Below are positions 11,990 to 21,268 of a stretch of 64,000 nucleotides of DNA, piece by piece. How positions within the stretch are numbered: the stretch's first letter is position 1; every line of letters starts with the position of its first letter. A program made the translations under genes and the position numbers. A model generated the notes under the pieces. The model did no database searches. It was given only the letters and a program-made list of their open reading frames with translations, and was not told the origin of the DNA. This DNA is from Echinostoma caproni (Eukaryota; Platyhelminthes; Trematoda; Plagiorchiida; Echinostomatidae): NCBI GenBank assembly GCA_900618425.1, contig UZAN01039380.1, positions 153,643 to 217,642 of the forward strand, given 5' to 3'.

Positions 11990-12690
11990 AGTCCCGTTAT
12001 CAGCAACAACGTGCGTTCGTTGCTTGGAAAATTACCAGACTTATCTGATCTTGTGCGTCGTATGGAATATGCTAAGTTGGGCGCAATTCTATTACAAGAG
12101 ACCTGGGTGCATAACGAAATTGATGAAGAGATTACTAAAATCGATGGCCTCATCGGATACCGAGTCGATCGTCCGACAACATATCGGAAGCGTGGAGGTG
12201 GCCTGGTGACTTATATCAACAACAATTGGTGCAAGAATGTAAAGCAAACATTTGCTCATTCCACTGGTCACATGTGCTTCCGTACATGAATGCTAGCCAA
12301 AGTACCTCAGTAACTATCGGTCGATTGTCTTAGCTCCTATTTATATTTCTCCTTCTTGTCCCTCTGAGGAACTTTTTCATTTTTCAGATATTATCTCCAT
12401 AGCTTTAATGAGTTATCTAGATTTCTCGTTATGTATCGTCTGTGGTGATTTCAATCGTGTTGATATATCATTCTTGTCTGTTCTAGGGTTGACGAACATA
12501 GTGAGTTTCCCAACAAGACTGAATGCTCATTTGGACAAGTGTTTTGTAAATAATACCAGCATTTTTTCGCATCTTCGCGCTCCCCTCTTGGGTCCTCAGA
12601 CCATGTCCTTATTAAAGTGTCCCCAAAGGTATACAGCAAGGCCAATCACATTTTGTTCACAAAAAGCCGAGACATAAAAAGAAGAAAACG
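11990..12690 (+). pseudogene. APE-type endonuclease domain of element L1, frameshifted
   Basis: The frame opens with NVRSLLGKLPDL near 12,008, the usual start of these endonucleases. It continues with LLQETW, the block holding the metal-binding Glu, and with a Gly-rich GGGLVTYINNNW strand before a stop at about 12,289. After a frame change the domain resumes, with PIYISPSCPSEEL near 12,332 and CGDFN (about 12,435-12,450), the motif carrying the catalytic Asp/Asn pair. It runs through SFPTR to a DHVLIK-like end in yet another frame. The function would be nicking target DNA to prime reverse transcription. At least two frameshifts and stops make it non-functional. Confidence 0.82.
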
Positions 12691-12934
12691 TCAATCTAAC
12701 CAAGAGAACCTAGAGAAGCTTAATGTGATGGTCTCTCAGACTGACTTCAGTGTGTTCGACAATCCCAATTCTTCTATCTACTGTGATCACCTCACATAGT
12801 ATCTAAACTTCTGCTACAACATATACTGCCCCTGGGAGACGCTCTACCTCCGGTGTGACCGTATCGCGTCTCCACATCTGACGCAGTTACGTCGACGCAA
12901 GGAAAGGGCATACAAAAGCAAAGATCTTCAAAGA

Positions 12935-13597
12935 GTGAAACTCTTATCTCCTGCTATCAAAGATGAGCTACATCGACTGAACGGCATCTACACTCGTACT
13001 CGTCTCTTGGATTACAGTGACGCCTTCAATTGTGTTGACAGGTTTTTGCTGTTAAATATTTTGTCTTCCCACGGAATATCGCGAATTATTACTGCAGTAC
13101 TCACCAACTATTTCATAAATCGATCACAGTTCACACGTTACCTTGGTCGATCCTCCTCTTCCTTACTTTCTACACAGGGCGTATTACAGGGTGCCATTCT
13201 ATCCCCGTTTTTCTTTTCCACTTACATTTCATCCATGCCTACTTTCCAAAACTCCCTGCTTAAATATGTGGACGATGTTGTGGTCGGAATTGCCCACCCT
13301 GATGCATCTGTCACCCCCACCCTCCAACTTGGCCTTACTAACCTTGCTCAGTGGTTTACTGAGCATAACTTAACTCTCAATCCCTCTAAATGTGTAGACA
13401 TGTTGTTCTCACTTCACAGAGGGAACCGTTCTGCTGATCTCTTGGAATCTTGTCCCCACTTCAACATAGGCAATGACACCATTGTCCAACCCCCGAACGT
13501 CAAGTATCTTGGTGTGTTAATAAACCGAAACGTATGTTGGTCTGACCAAATTATCTCTGTATTTATAAAGGTCAGAAAACTATCATTTTATGTCTAA
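12935..13597 (+). pseudogene. Reverse transcriptase palm of element L1, N-terminal part deleted
   Basis: This is an open frame of about 220 codons. The first 19 residues are the endonuclease-RT linker (KDELHRLNG), after which the frame jumps straight to motif A (LLDYSDAFN, residues 24-32). Motif B is GVLQGAILSP (residues 82-91), and motif C is YVDD (residues 111-114, near 13,265-13,276). Motif D is LTLNPSKC, and the YLGV block follows. Roughly 150-200 residues of the fingers (motifs 0-2) that normally lie between linker and motif A are absent, which indicates an internal deletion. The catalytic aspartates of motifs A and C are still present. The frame ends at a stop after KLSFYV. Confidence 0.88.
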
Positions 13598-14060
13598 CGA
13601 CTGAAAACATTATCCGTCCCTTGCTTCTTGATTAAACGTTTTCTTCTTACCTATATTTTACCCCTATGGTTGTATGGGTCCCCAGTAGTCTTTCCAGGGA
13701 TGCTCACAAAAGACTTTAAACTGCTTTCCAGATCATTAACACATTTATCAAAAAATAGCGGGATTTCCCGTGAAACTATCTGTCACTTCATCATTTCCCA
13801 ACAAACAAAGTCATGCTTTTCGTTATCAACAAAAATCATGGATAACCCTTCACAGTGATTACATCAAGATCTTATCAAATGTGTTTCCTCCTCTTCCACC
13901 CGGTCCCGTTATAAGTGTATATTTGCTCGTACGACCGCTTATCGGTCTTCTGTGGTGCCTTATCTTGCCCGTTTTCTTGTCAGTGCAGAAAGCATTGCTT
14001 CGGATTTTTACTCAGTTATCTCGTAAATTGTATTCATTTTCACTGCTCACGATAATTATG
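13598..14060 (+). pseudogene. RT thumb and C-terminal region of element L1
   Basis: Continues the RT after a stop. The thumb-like block ILPLWLYGSP is at about 13,655, and the last part is spread over two other frames near 13,895-14,020. There the RSRYKCIFARTTAYR and PYLARFLV blocks resemble the C-terminus of element L2 at 39.1-39.25 kb (RSHHSTCF and PYVARLLT). That similarity is the main reason for grouping L1 and L2 in related families. Confidence 0.7.
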
Positions 14061-14136
14061 TTATAATTTTGTTCGATAATTGTTAGATGATAATGTGACT
14101 GCTGAATATCCACCTTTCGGAGTGCATAAAGCAAAT

Positions 14137-14158
14137 ACTTGACTTGACTTGACTTGAC
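14137..14158 (+). repeat. (CTTGA)n tail of element L1
   Basis: About four units of CTTGA mark the 3' end of the retrotransposon. Short tandem 3' repeats are a known feature of CR1-like elements. Confidence 0.85.
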
Positions 14159-14159
14159 A

Positions 14160-14657
14160 TATATATGGACAAATACAAAAATGGGAAGATGCTTGCTCAC
14201 CGCCACCCATGTGTCATTCGTTACACATGATCAGGCGAATATGATCAAGCGGTCGTGGGAGTGTTTGCAGGATTTAGTAAGCAGAACTCTCCAACCAACT
14301 TCAACATTGCTTGTCCCACCAGACTCGAGCAGTGAAGAGTAAAGATCAACAGTCAATGGTCTATGTTGACGGAAATCTTCGTGCGCCGGCATCATCAGTT
14401 GATTATAAACACTGGAAATACCTGCACTTGAACACGAATACGAAGGTTTGTTGACTGGACGCACTGTCTACCAGCGCCTCAAACGTCAGCCTCCGTTAAC
14501 TGGCATTTCGTCGGCACTAGCTACATTAGCGGTTATTGTCACTGCATTTGAGTGAACGGAACTGGACCAGACAGCTAGCTTCTTGATGACACCTGACTTA
14601 TCAGCAATGTTCTGCGTCGACCGAGCGGAGGCTGTGCATCAGCGGGGACCGTGTTTG
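14160..14657. other. No recognised gene or element
   Basis: Short frames on both strands only. A hammerhead-like box near 14,390 was examined and rejected because stem I does not pair. Confidence 0.45.
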
Positions 14658-15002
14658 TGTATTAGTCAGACTACGCGCAAATCACGGATCACAGTTGCAA
14701 ATGAAGCACGGAATCGCACTGGAAATCGTATACTGGAACTTAGCGGGACGCATTGAAAAGGTCACAGAAGTCGCAGTTCGCCTATTGAGAGAAATCGATA
14801 GGATTAAATAATCTGTGCATCGACATATTGCTGGGCAAATTGTCATCAATCAATCGTTAATCTCGTTCTGTGAGTCACGCAGCTTCTGTTTTTGTTGCAT
14901 GGCCTTTGATTGGTTGATGCTTGTGGCCTAGGGTCGGATGTCCAGAAACTAGAACGCGTGACCCCCTTGACTACCTTTATGCCGAAGGATCGACTCACAA
15001 CA
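14658..15002 (+). mobile_element. Solo LTR of a Gypsy-type element, family G1
   Basis: This 345-bp unit starts TGTATTAGTC and ends ACTCACAACA, so it has TG...CA ends. It aligns along its whole length with the inserted LTR at 27,471-27,827 and more distantly with the copies at 28.6 and 29.3 kb. Shared blocks include ATCACGGA near the start, AGTTCG with ATTGAGAGAAAT, a TATA-like GGATTAAATA (about 14,801), GCTTCTGT, and TGTCCAGAAACT followed by GAACGCGT. No coding sequence is attached on either side, so it is probably a solo LTR left by recombination. I could not identify a target duplication. Confidence 0.7.
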
Positions 15003-16429
15003 GTTTATTCAAGCACTAAATGAGAAACAAAAGTGGACGGATAGCACCCGTACGTGTTAGCAGCAGGTCAAGTTATGTGTGCCTGTACCGTACATGCGGA
15101 GCCAACCAGGTTGGGAACATAAGTGAATAGGATAGTTTGGAATAAAGATTGATTTGAAACTGTGTCAATTATCTCCTCAATTTACATGGAAGATATTTTA
15201 AAGCGTATATTAGTCATAAAGGAGAGCTCATATGATCTTACTCCTCCGTTTTACTGGGGACAAATCATCAAGTTATCAAATCATTCACTTACTGGAGCGA
15301 TGATAATTACATATCTACCAGTTTCGTAATGGCGTGCTTGTTGACAGGTGGTGCCCATAACAACACCATATGTAGTTGGACAGGAGTTAAAATTTTATCA
15401 GCCTAGAAATCAAGCAACCATCGACCCTTGTCTTATTGATTGTCTCGTGTTCCCGTTCTTTTTTAATTCACTGTATTTTCATACTACCAAAACTCAGTAA
15501 GTGAGGGATAAAAATTAGATGAGAAATCCCATCAATGTGATTTCTAAGTGTTCTGGTTGGCGCTACACAGAACATATGCGACATATCCGTGTGATCGGGG
15601 TTGCTTATTGGTCAGGACAATAGTTTCTCGATAGCTAAAGGTTGAGCTTCAGCTCCATACGATAGAACTCATTGCGTATAATCATGTAACTGAATGGTAA
15701 AACAAACAATTGGAATAATTGTTTGTAAATGTTACAGCAGTGATTTCTTTCAACCGTATTCGACAAACATGATATTATATGAGAAGACTGCAAGAACGGG
15801 AATCCACAATAACTAAGCATTTCATAAGAGAGATCCCATAGATGGAAGCAATCAGTCGCAGATTCACCTTGTTGCCGCCCTGCTGACCCCGAGACAAAAT
15901 TACTCAACCCCACCTACTTCTCCCGCGTCGATCTGATGCATTTTTCCGGCACGTCTGTAAACCGGGTCAATGACCCAAGATGAGAGTTTGTTTTCTTGAC
16001 ACAGTAGGGATTTAGTTCCAAATCAGACTGAACCAAAGGGCCCAAACAATCCAGTACCACCAGCGAATGCCCTATAGAAAATGGTAGGAAGGCGGAAGAA
16101 AATTTTAGCACTTTTCAAATGTGGATTCCGGGAAATAAGAATTTAAATCCGACTTTGGAGACCTCGTATTATTGTATTATAGTGACCCATACTCATTAGC
16201 TCTTCTACTCTACCATAATATACTTTTATACAGTGATGAATGCACGCTCTTATGGTGTGTTAAATCGTGACTGTCATCTGATCTAGCATTTGGATAGCCA
16301 ATAGGAATGGCGGTCTCAGGACCAATGAGAGTGATCTGGCGGTTTGATCGAGACTATTTCAAGCGTATCAGTCTAAATAATGACTGAACACTTTAATTAA
16401 AACCTTTACAAATTGACAGTTATATTTGA
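15003..16429. other. No recognised gene or element
   Basis: Minus-strand frames at 15.6-16.1 kb reach 92 codons without a recognisable domain. Nothing here is shared with the other repeats. Confidence 0.45.
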
Positions 16430-16990
16430 TGTGTGAGATGCTTGGGCTTTTGTATGCACCAGGATATCCCTCGTGAACGGATAGAGCAGATAACCGCAAG
16501 TGGACCGAGTCTCAGTGGGGGCTGGAACCGTCGACAGATATAATGTGAACGTACTCCGGGCTCTTGCAGCGCAGCGGAGTGAACGGATATACGCGATAGG
16601 ATGTCCCTCGGCTCGTATTCTCACAGCGGGAGTCGATACGAGGCTTTGCGGATGACGAACGATGTCGAGGAACGGCGGTAGGTATGCGGGACACGGGTTG
16701 GCGAGGAAACACTGGCAGACAGGTCTTCCGTGGGTCGGGTTTGGAGTTAAACGTGCAAGGCAAGGCAAGCAAAACGCCATGAACCAAAAAGGTCCAGTGA
16801 GATGCAAGCACTCACGATAAAATATTACTGGCGCGGTTGCCAAGCGCTACACAGACAGGAGGTTCCCCCTGGAGAAGGCCAACTGACAATCTGAAAGAGA
16901 GGAAAATGCAGACACCATGAACTAAGTTGTCCAGTGAGACATGAACACGACTCACACTCAAACGGAATGGCAAGTTGCCAAGATCGTTAA
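16430..16990 (-). repeat. Dispersed repeat R1, copy 2 plus a partial tandem copy
   Basis: Positions 16,430-16,860 are the reverse-oriented counterpart of 6,120-6,480 and are rich in CpG. A second, partial unit follows at about 16,880-16,990. It repeats CATGAAC then GTCCAGTGAGA, spaced as at 16,780-16,802. Minus-strand frames of 145 and 99 codons cross the repeat in different frames, and the same peptide blocks recur (in part) in the chance frames at 6.2-6.4 kb. I therefore treat them as repeat shadows and not genes. The element type is unknown. Confidence 0.6.
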
Positions 16991-17106
16991 AGATGTAACT
17001 GTCAAACTTGTGGTTATTTAGCTCGCAATTGCTTATACACCATACAGTTGTTCGAAGTTGTATTTTATTGAATATCATAAACTTTAACCCAGATTATGAC
17101 AATTTT

Positions 17107-17317
17107 CATAGAATCATTGATTCGGGAGATACGTAAATCACTACTACGAGGCGAGGGCACAGAGAGAGACGAAAATTGGACAATACTACGATTGCGCGTA
17201 CGGAAATGTTCGCTCAGACAGGTGTCCATGAGATTACTGACAGTCCGGTTACAGGATATCCATTTGCGGAAAATAGTGGATGGAGAGGAGAGAGGGAGGA
17301 TGCAGGCCACCGTTTAG
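17107..17317 (+). CDS. Possible terminal coding exon, function unknown
   Basis: An open stretch of about 70 codons, rich in Arg, Leu and Glu (for example ERDENWTILRLRVRKC), follows an acceptor-like TTTTCATAG and ends at TAG (17,315-17,317). An AATAAA lies at 17,400-17,405, a normal distance for a polyadenylation signal. The composition looks like a charged helical protein. The opposite strand is also open over the same interval, which weakens the call. I recognise no family. Confidence 0.28.
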
Positions 17318-17399
17318 GGTTACGGGATTCCAAATGAATACAGCTTAACGGTCCAGTGCTATCAGATCTGTATTCCTATACCCCCTACCCAATCTCATG

Positions 17400-17405
17400 A
17401 ATAAA
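17400..17405 (+). promoter_or_regulatory. Possible polyadenylation signal AATAAA
   Basis: Lies 83 bases after the stop of the candidate exon ending at 17,317. The hexamer is common by chance in AT-rich DNA, so it only supports that call weakly. Confidence 0.25.
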
Positions 17406-18174
17406 CATCTGATCCTAATCGTGTATGATTTATTGTTATCATATGAATAATTTATGTAGTTTTTTAGTTCCATTCCCTTTAAGGCAGTGATTAATAAATG
17501 TTTCTTATGCCTGATTTTTTTTCACTGTGTGGTAAAACCTACTGGTTTACAGTTTGTCAGGGTGCAGTGCTGAAGTATACCAAACCCAATAGGACATTCA
17601 AACAATGATTTCTTATGGTTCTACACGGATGGATGCAAAATTATAGTAATTGTGGCGTTTGGTGAACTTGAAAGAATGGGTGATGATTCGGATGTAGAAC
17701 AGGTCCACATAAAGCACACTTTGATGCTGTAACAGTCACGTTGGTCTCCTAGCCAAATTTTCTAGTGCACCAAGTTGACGGAGTATCATTTAAAATGGAC
17801 TTTTGTTGGAGAATTTCAGTCTATTGACCAAGTATTCAAACTGATACAATGTTTCATATCAGAGGATCACATACCTTTGATTTTGGCGATAAAGTAACAA
17901 AAAGTGTTCACATATCCACAGTTTATCAGTGTAGATCTCAAATCGCCGACCATTGTCCAATTTTACTGGTCCTGTTTCAGAAATGTGTAAGGACTGCCTC
18001 GTCAGCGGGCACCATCTTGCAAATTTGAGTACCACCAACTGTTCTACATTGCAGTTGACTTCCTCATGCGACTCGCTCTTCTGGTTGGTTTCATACGAAT
18101 CGGAAGCATCATTTATAGTTCTTGATTTGCATTTAACTTGCAGTTACTTATGGATAGGGGTTTGGGATAATTGA
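17406..18174. other. No recognised gene or element
   Basis: AT-rich, with one 73-codon chance frame and no shared repeat. Confidence 0.45.
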
Positions 18175-18345
18175 TGTTGATTTATTTGAACTGGCTATCC
18201 TTCGAACTTCACCTTCACGCACAATCCTCCTTTCATCAATTCAACCGTAACTCGGAAGCACTAGACTCCAGTTTTGCTCTTATTAGAGATCATCAGTAGT
18301 GCATATCCACCACTACTTACAAGTAACCATGGGTAAGTTCCGAAT
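18175..18345 (-). mobile_element. Hammerhead-bearing retroposon (family H-B), reverse copy
   Basis: The minus strand of this segment matches the plus strand of 18,620-18,765 over about 150 bp. The order is hammerhead, then GAGTCTAGTG, a CTTCCGAG/TTCTGAG block, TTGATGAA, GATTGTGC with TGAAGGTGAAGT, and a GGATAG end before CAAAT. The two copies face away from a spacer of about 280 bp and form a long imperfect inverted repeat. This copy seems to lack the tRNA-like head seen upstream of the forward copy. Confidence 0.75.
18258..18302 (-). ncRNA. Hammerhead ribozyme, family B, core damaged
   Basis: On the minus strand stem I pairs GCACTA with TAGTGC, six perfect pairs. Box 1 CTGATGA is 18,296-18,290, and stem II has three sound pairs around the loop TAATAA. 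Stem III is the near-palindrome ACTGGAGT, with the cleavage-site C at 18,264 in a GTC triplet. Box 2 reads AAAA instead of GAAA, so G12 is replaced by A and the outer stem II pair is lost. G12 is the proposed general base, so activity should be very low. Confidence 0.75.
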
Positions 18346-18545
18346 AATCAACTGAGCCTGGTAGGTAAGTGGTAAGTCAGCTCGTAACCTGCATGTAAGT
18401 CTTGATTTGATAGGAGGCTTTCGATTGGAGTAAACAGATTGTCATCTGTGTCTCCCTTCGTTTCTGTCGGGCCAAATGAATTGATTGACTATCCCTGAAG
18501 AAGACACCTGAACAAACGTGAATTAACAATTCGGTTCAACCATGG
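18346..18545. other. Spacer between inverted hammerhead retroposons
   Basis: Contains a short third fragment of the family's 3' end at about 18,477-18,500 (GATTGACTATCC, like the end of the neighbouring copies in reverse). Otherwise nothing is recognised. Confidence 0.4.
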
Positions 18546-18765
18546 TGTGACCTGGTTGGCACAGTGATAACCCACACGCCTTCCATGCGACTGGTCCGGA
18601 TTTCAGTTCCGGACGGGACGGTCTATATGTACTACTGATGAGCTGTAATAAGAGCGAAACTCGAGTCTAGTGGTTCTGAGTGTATGGCTGAATCGATGAA
18701 CTGAAGATTGTGCATGAAGGTGAAGTCCGGGGGATAGTCATTTCAAATCAATCAGTTCCTGATTC
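18546..18765 (+). mobile_element. tRNA-headed SINE carrying a hammerhead ribozyme (family H-B), forward copy
   Basis: The head has an A-box-like TGGCACAGTGAT (18,557-18,568) and a degenerate B box GGATTTCAGTTCC (18,598-18,610), a spacing typical of polymerase III internal promoters. A complete hammerhead follows (18,629-18,673), then a tail shared with the reverse copy at 18.2 kb. The layout of a polymerase III head followed by a hammerhead resembles the Sm-alpha SINEs of schistosomes. Self-cleavage would release the transcript at the ribozyme. A related head, TAGCACACTGGTTA then ACACGCCTC, occurs at 58.4 kb. Confidence 0.75.
18629..18673 (+). ncRNA. Hammerhead ribozyme, family B, intact catalytic core
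   Basis: Box 1 CTGATGA is 18,635-18,641 and box 2 GAAA is 18,656-18,659. Stem II pairs three of four positions (GCT with AGC, 18,642-18,644 and 18,653-18,655) around the loop TAATAA. Stem III is the perfect palindrome ACTCGAGT (18,659-18,666), and the cleavage-site C is 18,667 in GTC. Stem I pairs 18,630-18,634 with 18,668-18,672 (four Watson-Crick pairs and one wobble). All invariant core bases are present. The very short stem III may favour a dimeric fold, as described for other short-stem-III hammerheads. Confidence 0.82.
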
Positions 18766-21175
18766 ATCCACGCACTGAGTTGTGTTCCAATCATCCTGCA
18801 GCTTAAAACGCGATTCTCTCTCGTTATGGTCAACATTCCGTGCAGTATCCTCATGAGTCATGAATAACGTGAAGCACATACTACTTGCGTGATGCTAGCG
18901 AAAATTCTCTTTCTAATCTGAAGGGCCATACACGTAGGCTAATAGCATTCTGTTCTCCGAGATTTCGGTTTAACGCTCGGATGTTTTCAGAACATCGCCT
19001 GTTGCCTAACTTACCTCGATTCTCATGAGCCAGACGACTGTTTTACACTACATGATAGCTGATATTAGCAAATCGACATAAGCGGCAGACGCTTCGTGCG
19101 CAGTTCGGAGGCCAGACGACCACTACAAACATCAATAAGGAAAACAACAATAACACCCAATGTCGCTTTGTAATGTGGCCGTATTCAAGGTTGATTTCAA
19201 AAATGATTCGAGACCTTTCACTTGTTTTCAACAACTAAACACAAAGTAGAACGGATAAAAAATTGAATACTATTCATAAGTGTAACGACTCCTGTAGAAG
19301 CACTATGATTAATGGAAACATGTGTATGGACACGGGAAGCACAAGTTCAACAGGAATCGGATTGTTTGTTAAACCAGTATGATCATAAAACCTTCCCTCT
19401 ATCCAGAAATTTTATTTCTGTTTACGTTTTCGACTACTTGATTGGTAAATCATTTATCGACAATATCATTTCATTAGTGATAACGGATATCGAGGGTTGA
19501 AAAAGCCTCAAAACACGTCCTCAACATATGCCTCTAATTGTACCTGACTACATAGGGGCGAGCAACGCCTTCTACTAAGCCTTCGGCTAACTTTTTGGAT
19601 CCCTCATCTGCCAGCTGACTGACCGTTTCCTCCTTTCTGAAAAAGATCATATAACTATATATACAACAAAAAGTAAGGTGTTTGTTGTTGGTGGTGAGGG
19701 ACGTTATTTTTTGGTCTTACAATGATGCCGCCTTGATTGACATTATCTGTTCTGATTTCCATGCATATGCGGACAAAAATCACCTCTTATGGTAGTCATA
19801 TTTACATTTCACTCAAATAGATCCTTTTTAGTGCACTACACTGCTTGGGTGATTCACGGTTAAGGAGTTAATTGTAATTATGTCGTCTTGCTAACACATC
19901 GAAACAGTCTTCAAGCCATTACAGCAAGTCGGTGCGGCAGAACAAAAATTTTCTTTCTGGTTCGGCCGTAAATCTCACCTACAAATAATTTGGCCAGCTA
20001 ACTCTCAGTCCGGAGTCCCTCATGATAAATCACCATTCTGGCTGAAACTATACAATTTATTGCGAACTATCGGATTTGCTCAGGGTACATTTCATTTTCA
20101 TTGTAAAACAGCCCTCAGTCAGTCACTTGACTAGTGGGTTTGTAGCAATAACTACAATACTCTAACAGTATTTCACTCGCAGCCTGTTGGACTCAGTTCC
20201 TACTTTCTATCCTATATCATTCACTGTGTCCATCTCCCTGTCTGCCTCGCTTATAGACAAAACGGATTCACCCAGCCACAAGAGATGAAGCTGGTGTGTG
20301 CAACAATAATAAACAGTCCGAATCTCTTTATCTCCTTCTAATGTGTCTGCGTTCTAAATCGGCCAAGTTGAAGATGTGTCAGAAACCGACATTCCATTCC
20401 ATGAAGCTACCACAAAACCAGGCAAATTATCTGAGTCACCTTATTGGAAGATTTGTATGTTCAGTTGTTCATTTGATTAGTTAGATTATTTCTATATGTA
20501 TGTTGAAAGATTTACAATATTCCACAGAAGTATTACATGAATGACTGAACAAAATTTCTCTGTAAGCACACGACCGGCTTTGCGGTTCTTGCGCTTGTCA
20601 GTTATGCTTATCCCGTAATCTTTTATCACTTCACTCATAAACTTGTACCAAGGAAGAGTATTTTCGTCTCAATAACCTGTTTTACAACACCGGATATATA
20701 TATATATATACATCCATGCTACATATCTTGAGCATGTCAGTACACACCACCTCAAACGAAGTAAACGGTGATTTGTCTAGCACGGTTACATCTACTGCTT
20801 GTATCAGAACTGTGTACCTGACTCCGCATAGTGTACGCACGAACGTGCATGCGATTTGCAAGATTATCACTGCCAATAGTACCTTCAATACACCTGGTCT
20901 CCTGTTGCAATCGATCTAGTTGCCTTTGGTTTATTCTGCCATCATATTCAGGTGAGTATAGAGAGGAAAACTTCATCTATTCCATGAACGAATCGGTGCA
21001 TCTCTGCCTACATCCCCAGTCAAACTGAACTCTACTGAGTTTCATATCAAAGAACCTGGAAATAGAAAATTAGTCGGATTAAATTTCTTGTTATTTAAAC
21101 CACCAATCATAGATTATCTCCTCACGGATTTTAACTATTTTGTTTTACGTTCTCATCTTCCTTTCTTTTCCGCAG
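18766..21175. other. No recognised gene; short TA repeat
   Basis: Frames stay below about 70 codons. A TA dinucleotide run lies at about 20,694-20,710 and a short CAGT run near 20,116. No repeat family from elsewhere is recognised. Confidence 0.45.
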
Positions 21176-21268
21176 GCAAACTTGTATTCATTATCAGGAA
21201 TGCGTTGTCTGATTAGTCTACGAAGAGCGAGATTGGCCCTCTGGGCTATACAAATGAGAACAACCCAG
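21176..21268 (+). CDS. Possible internal coding exon (31 codons), function unknown
   Basis: This is the best splice context in the window. A pyrimidine tract of about 20 bases ending CGCAG precedes 21,176, and CAG followed by GTGTTT comes after 21,268. The 93 bases give exactly 31 open codons in one frame (including SGMRCLISLRRARLAL), so the exon would be symmetric with phase 0 at both ends. The frame stays open to a stop at 21,346, so a terminal exon is the alternative. I do not recognise the peptide, and no partner exon is identifiable nearby. Confidence 0.4.

Larger units (their letters stand above)
11984..14159 (+). mobile_element. CR1/Jockey-group non-LTR retrotransposon, decayed (element L1)
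   Basis: This is a 5'-truncated LINE relic. In order it holds an APE-type endonuclease domain, a linker, the palm of a reverse transcriptase, the thumb region, a C-terminal tail, a short 3' UTR, and a 3' tail of CTTGA repeats (14,137-14,158). The order of domains and the short tandem-repeat tail in place of poly(A) fit CR1/Jockey-group elements. Such elements move by target-primed reverse transcription. The reading frame is broken several times, and the N-terminal (fingers) part of the reverse transcriptase is missing, so the copy is dead. No ORF1 region is recognisable upstream. Confidence 0.85.

Noticed and set aside
14330..14410. CTGATGA followed by CGAAGA on the minus strand, with CTCGAGTC further on, like family B hammerhead
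   Set aside because: Box 2 is wrong, the distance to CTCGAGTC is too long for stem III, and the flanks do not form stem I.
16406..16843. 145-codon minus-strand frame, Pro/Cys-rich
   Set aside because: It lies wholly in repeat R1, and similar peptide blocks appear as chance frames in the other copy at 6.2 kb.
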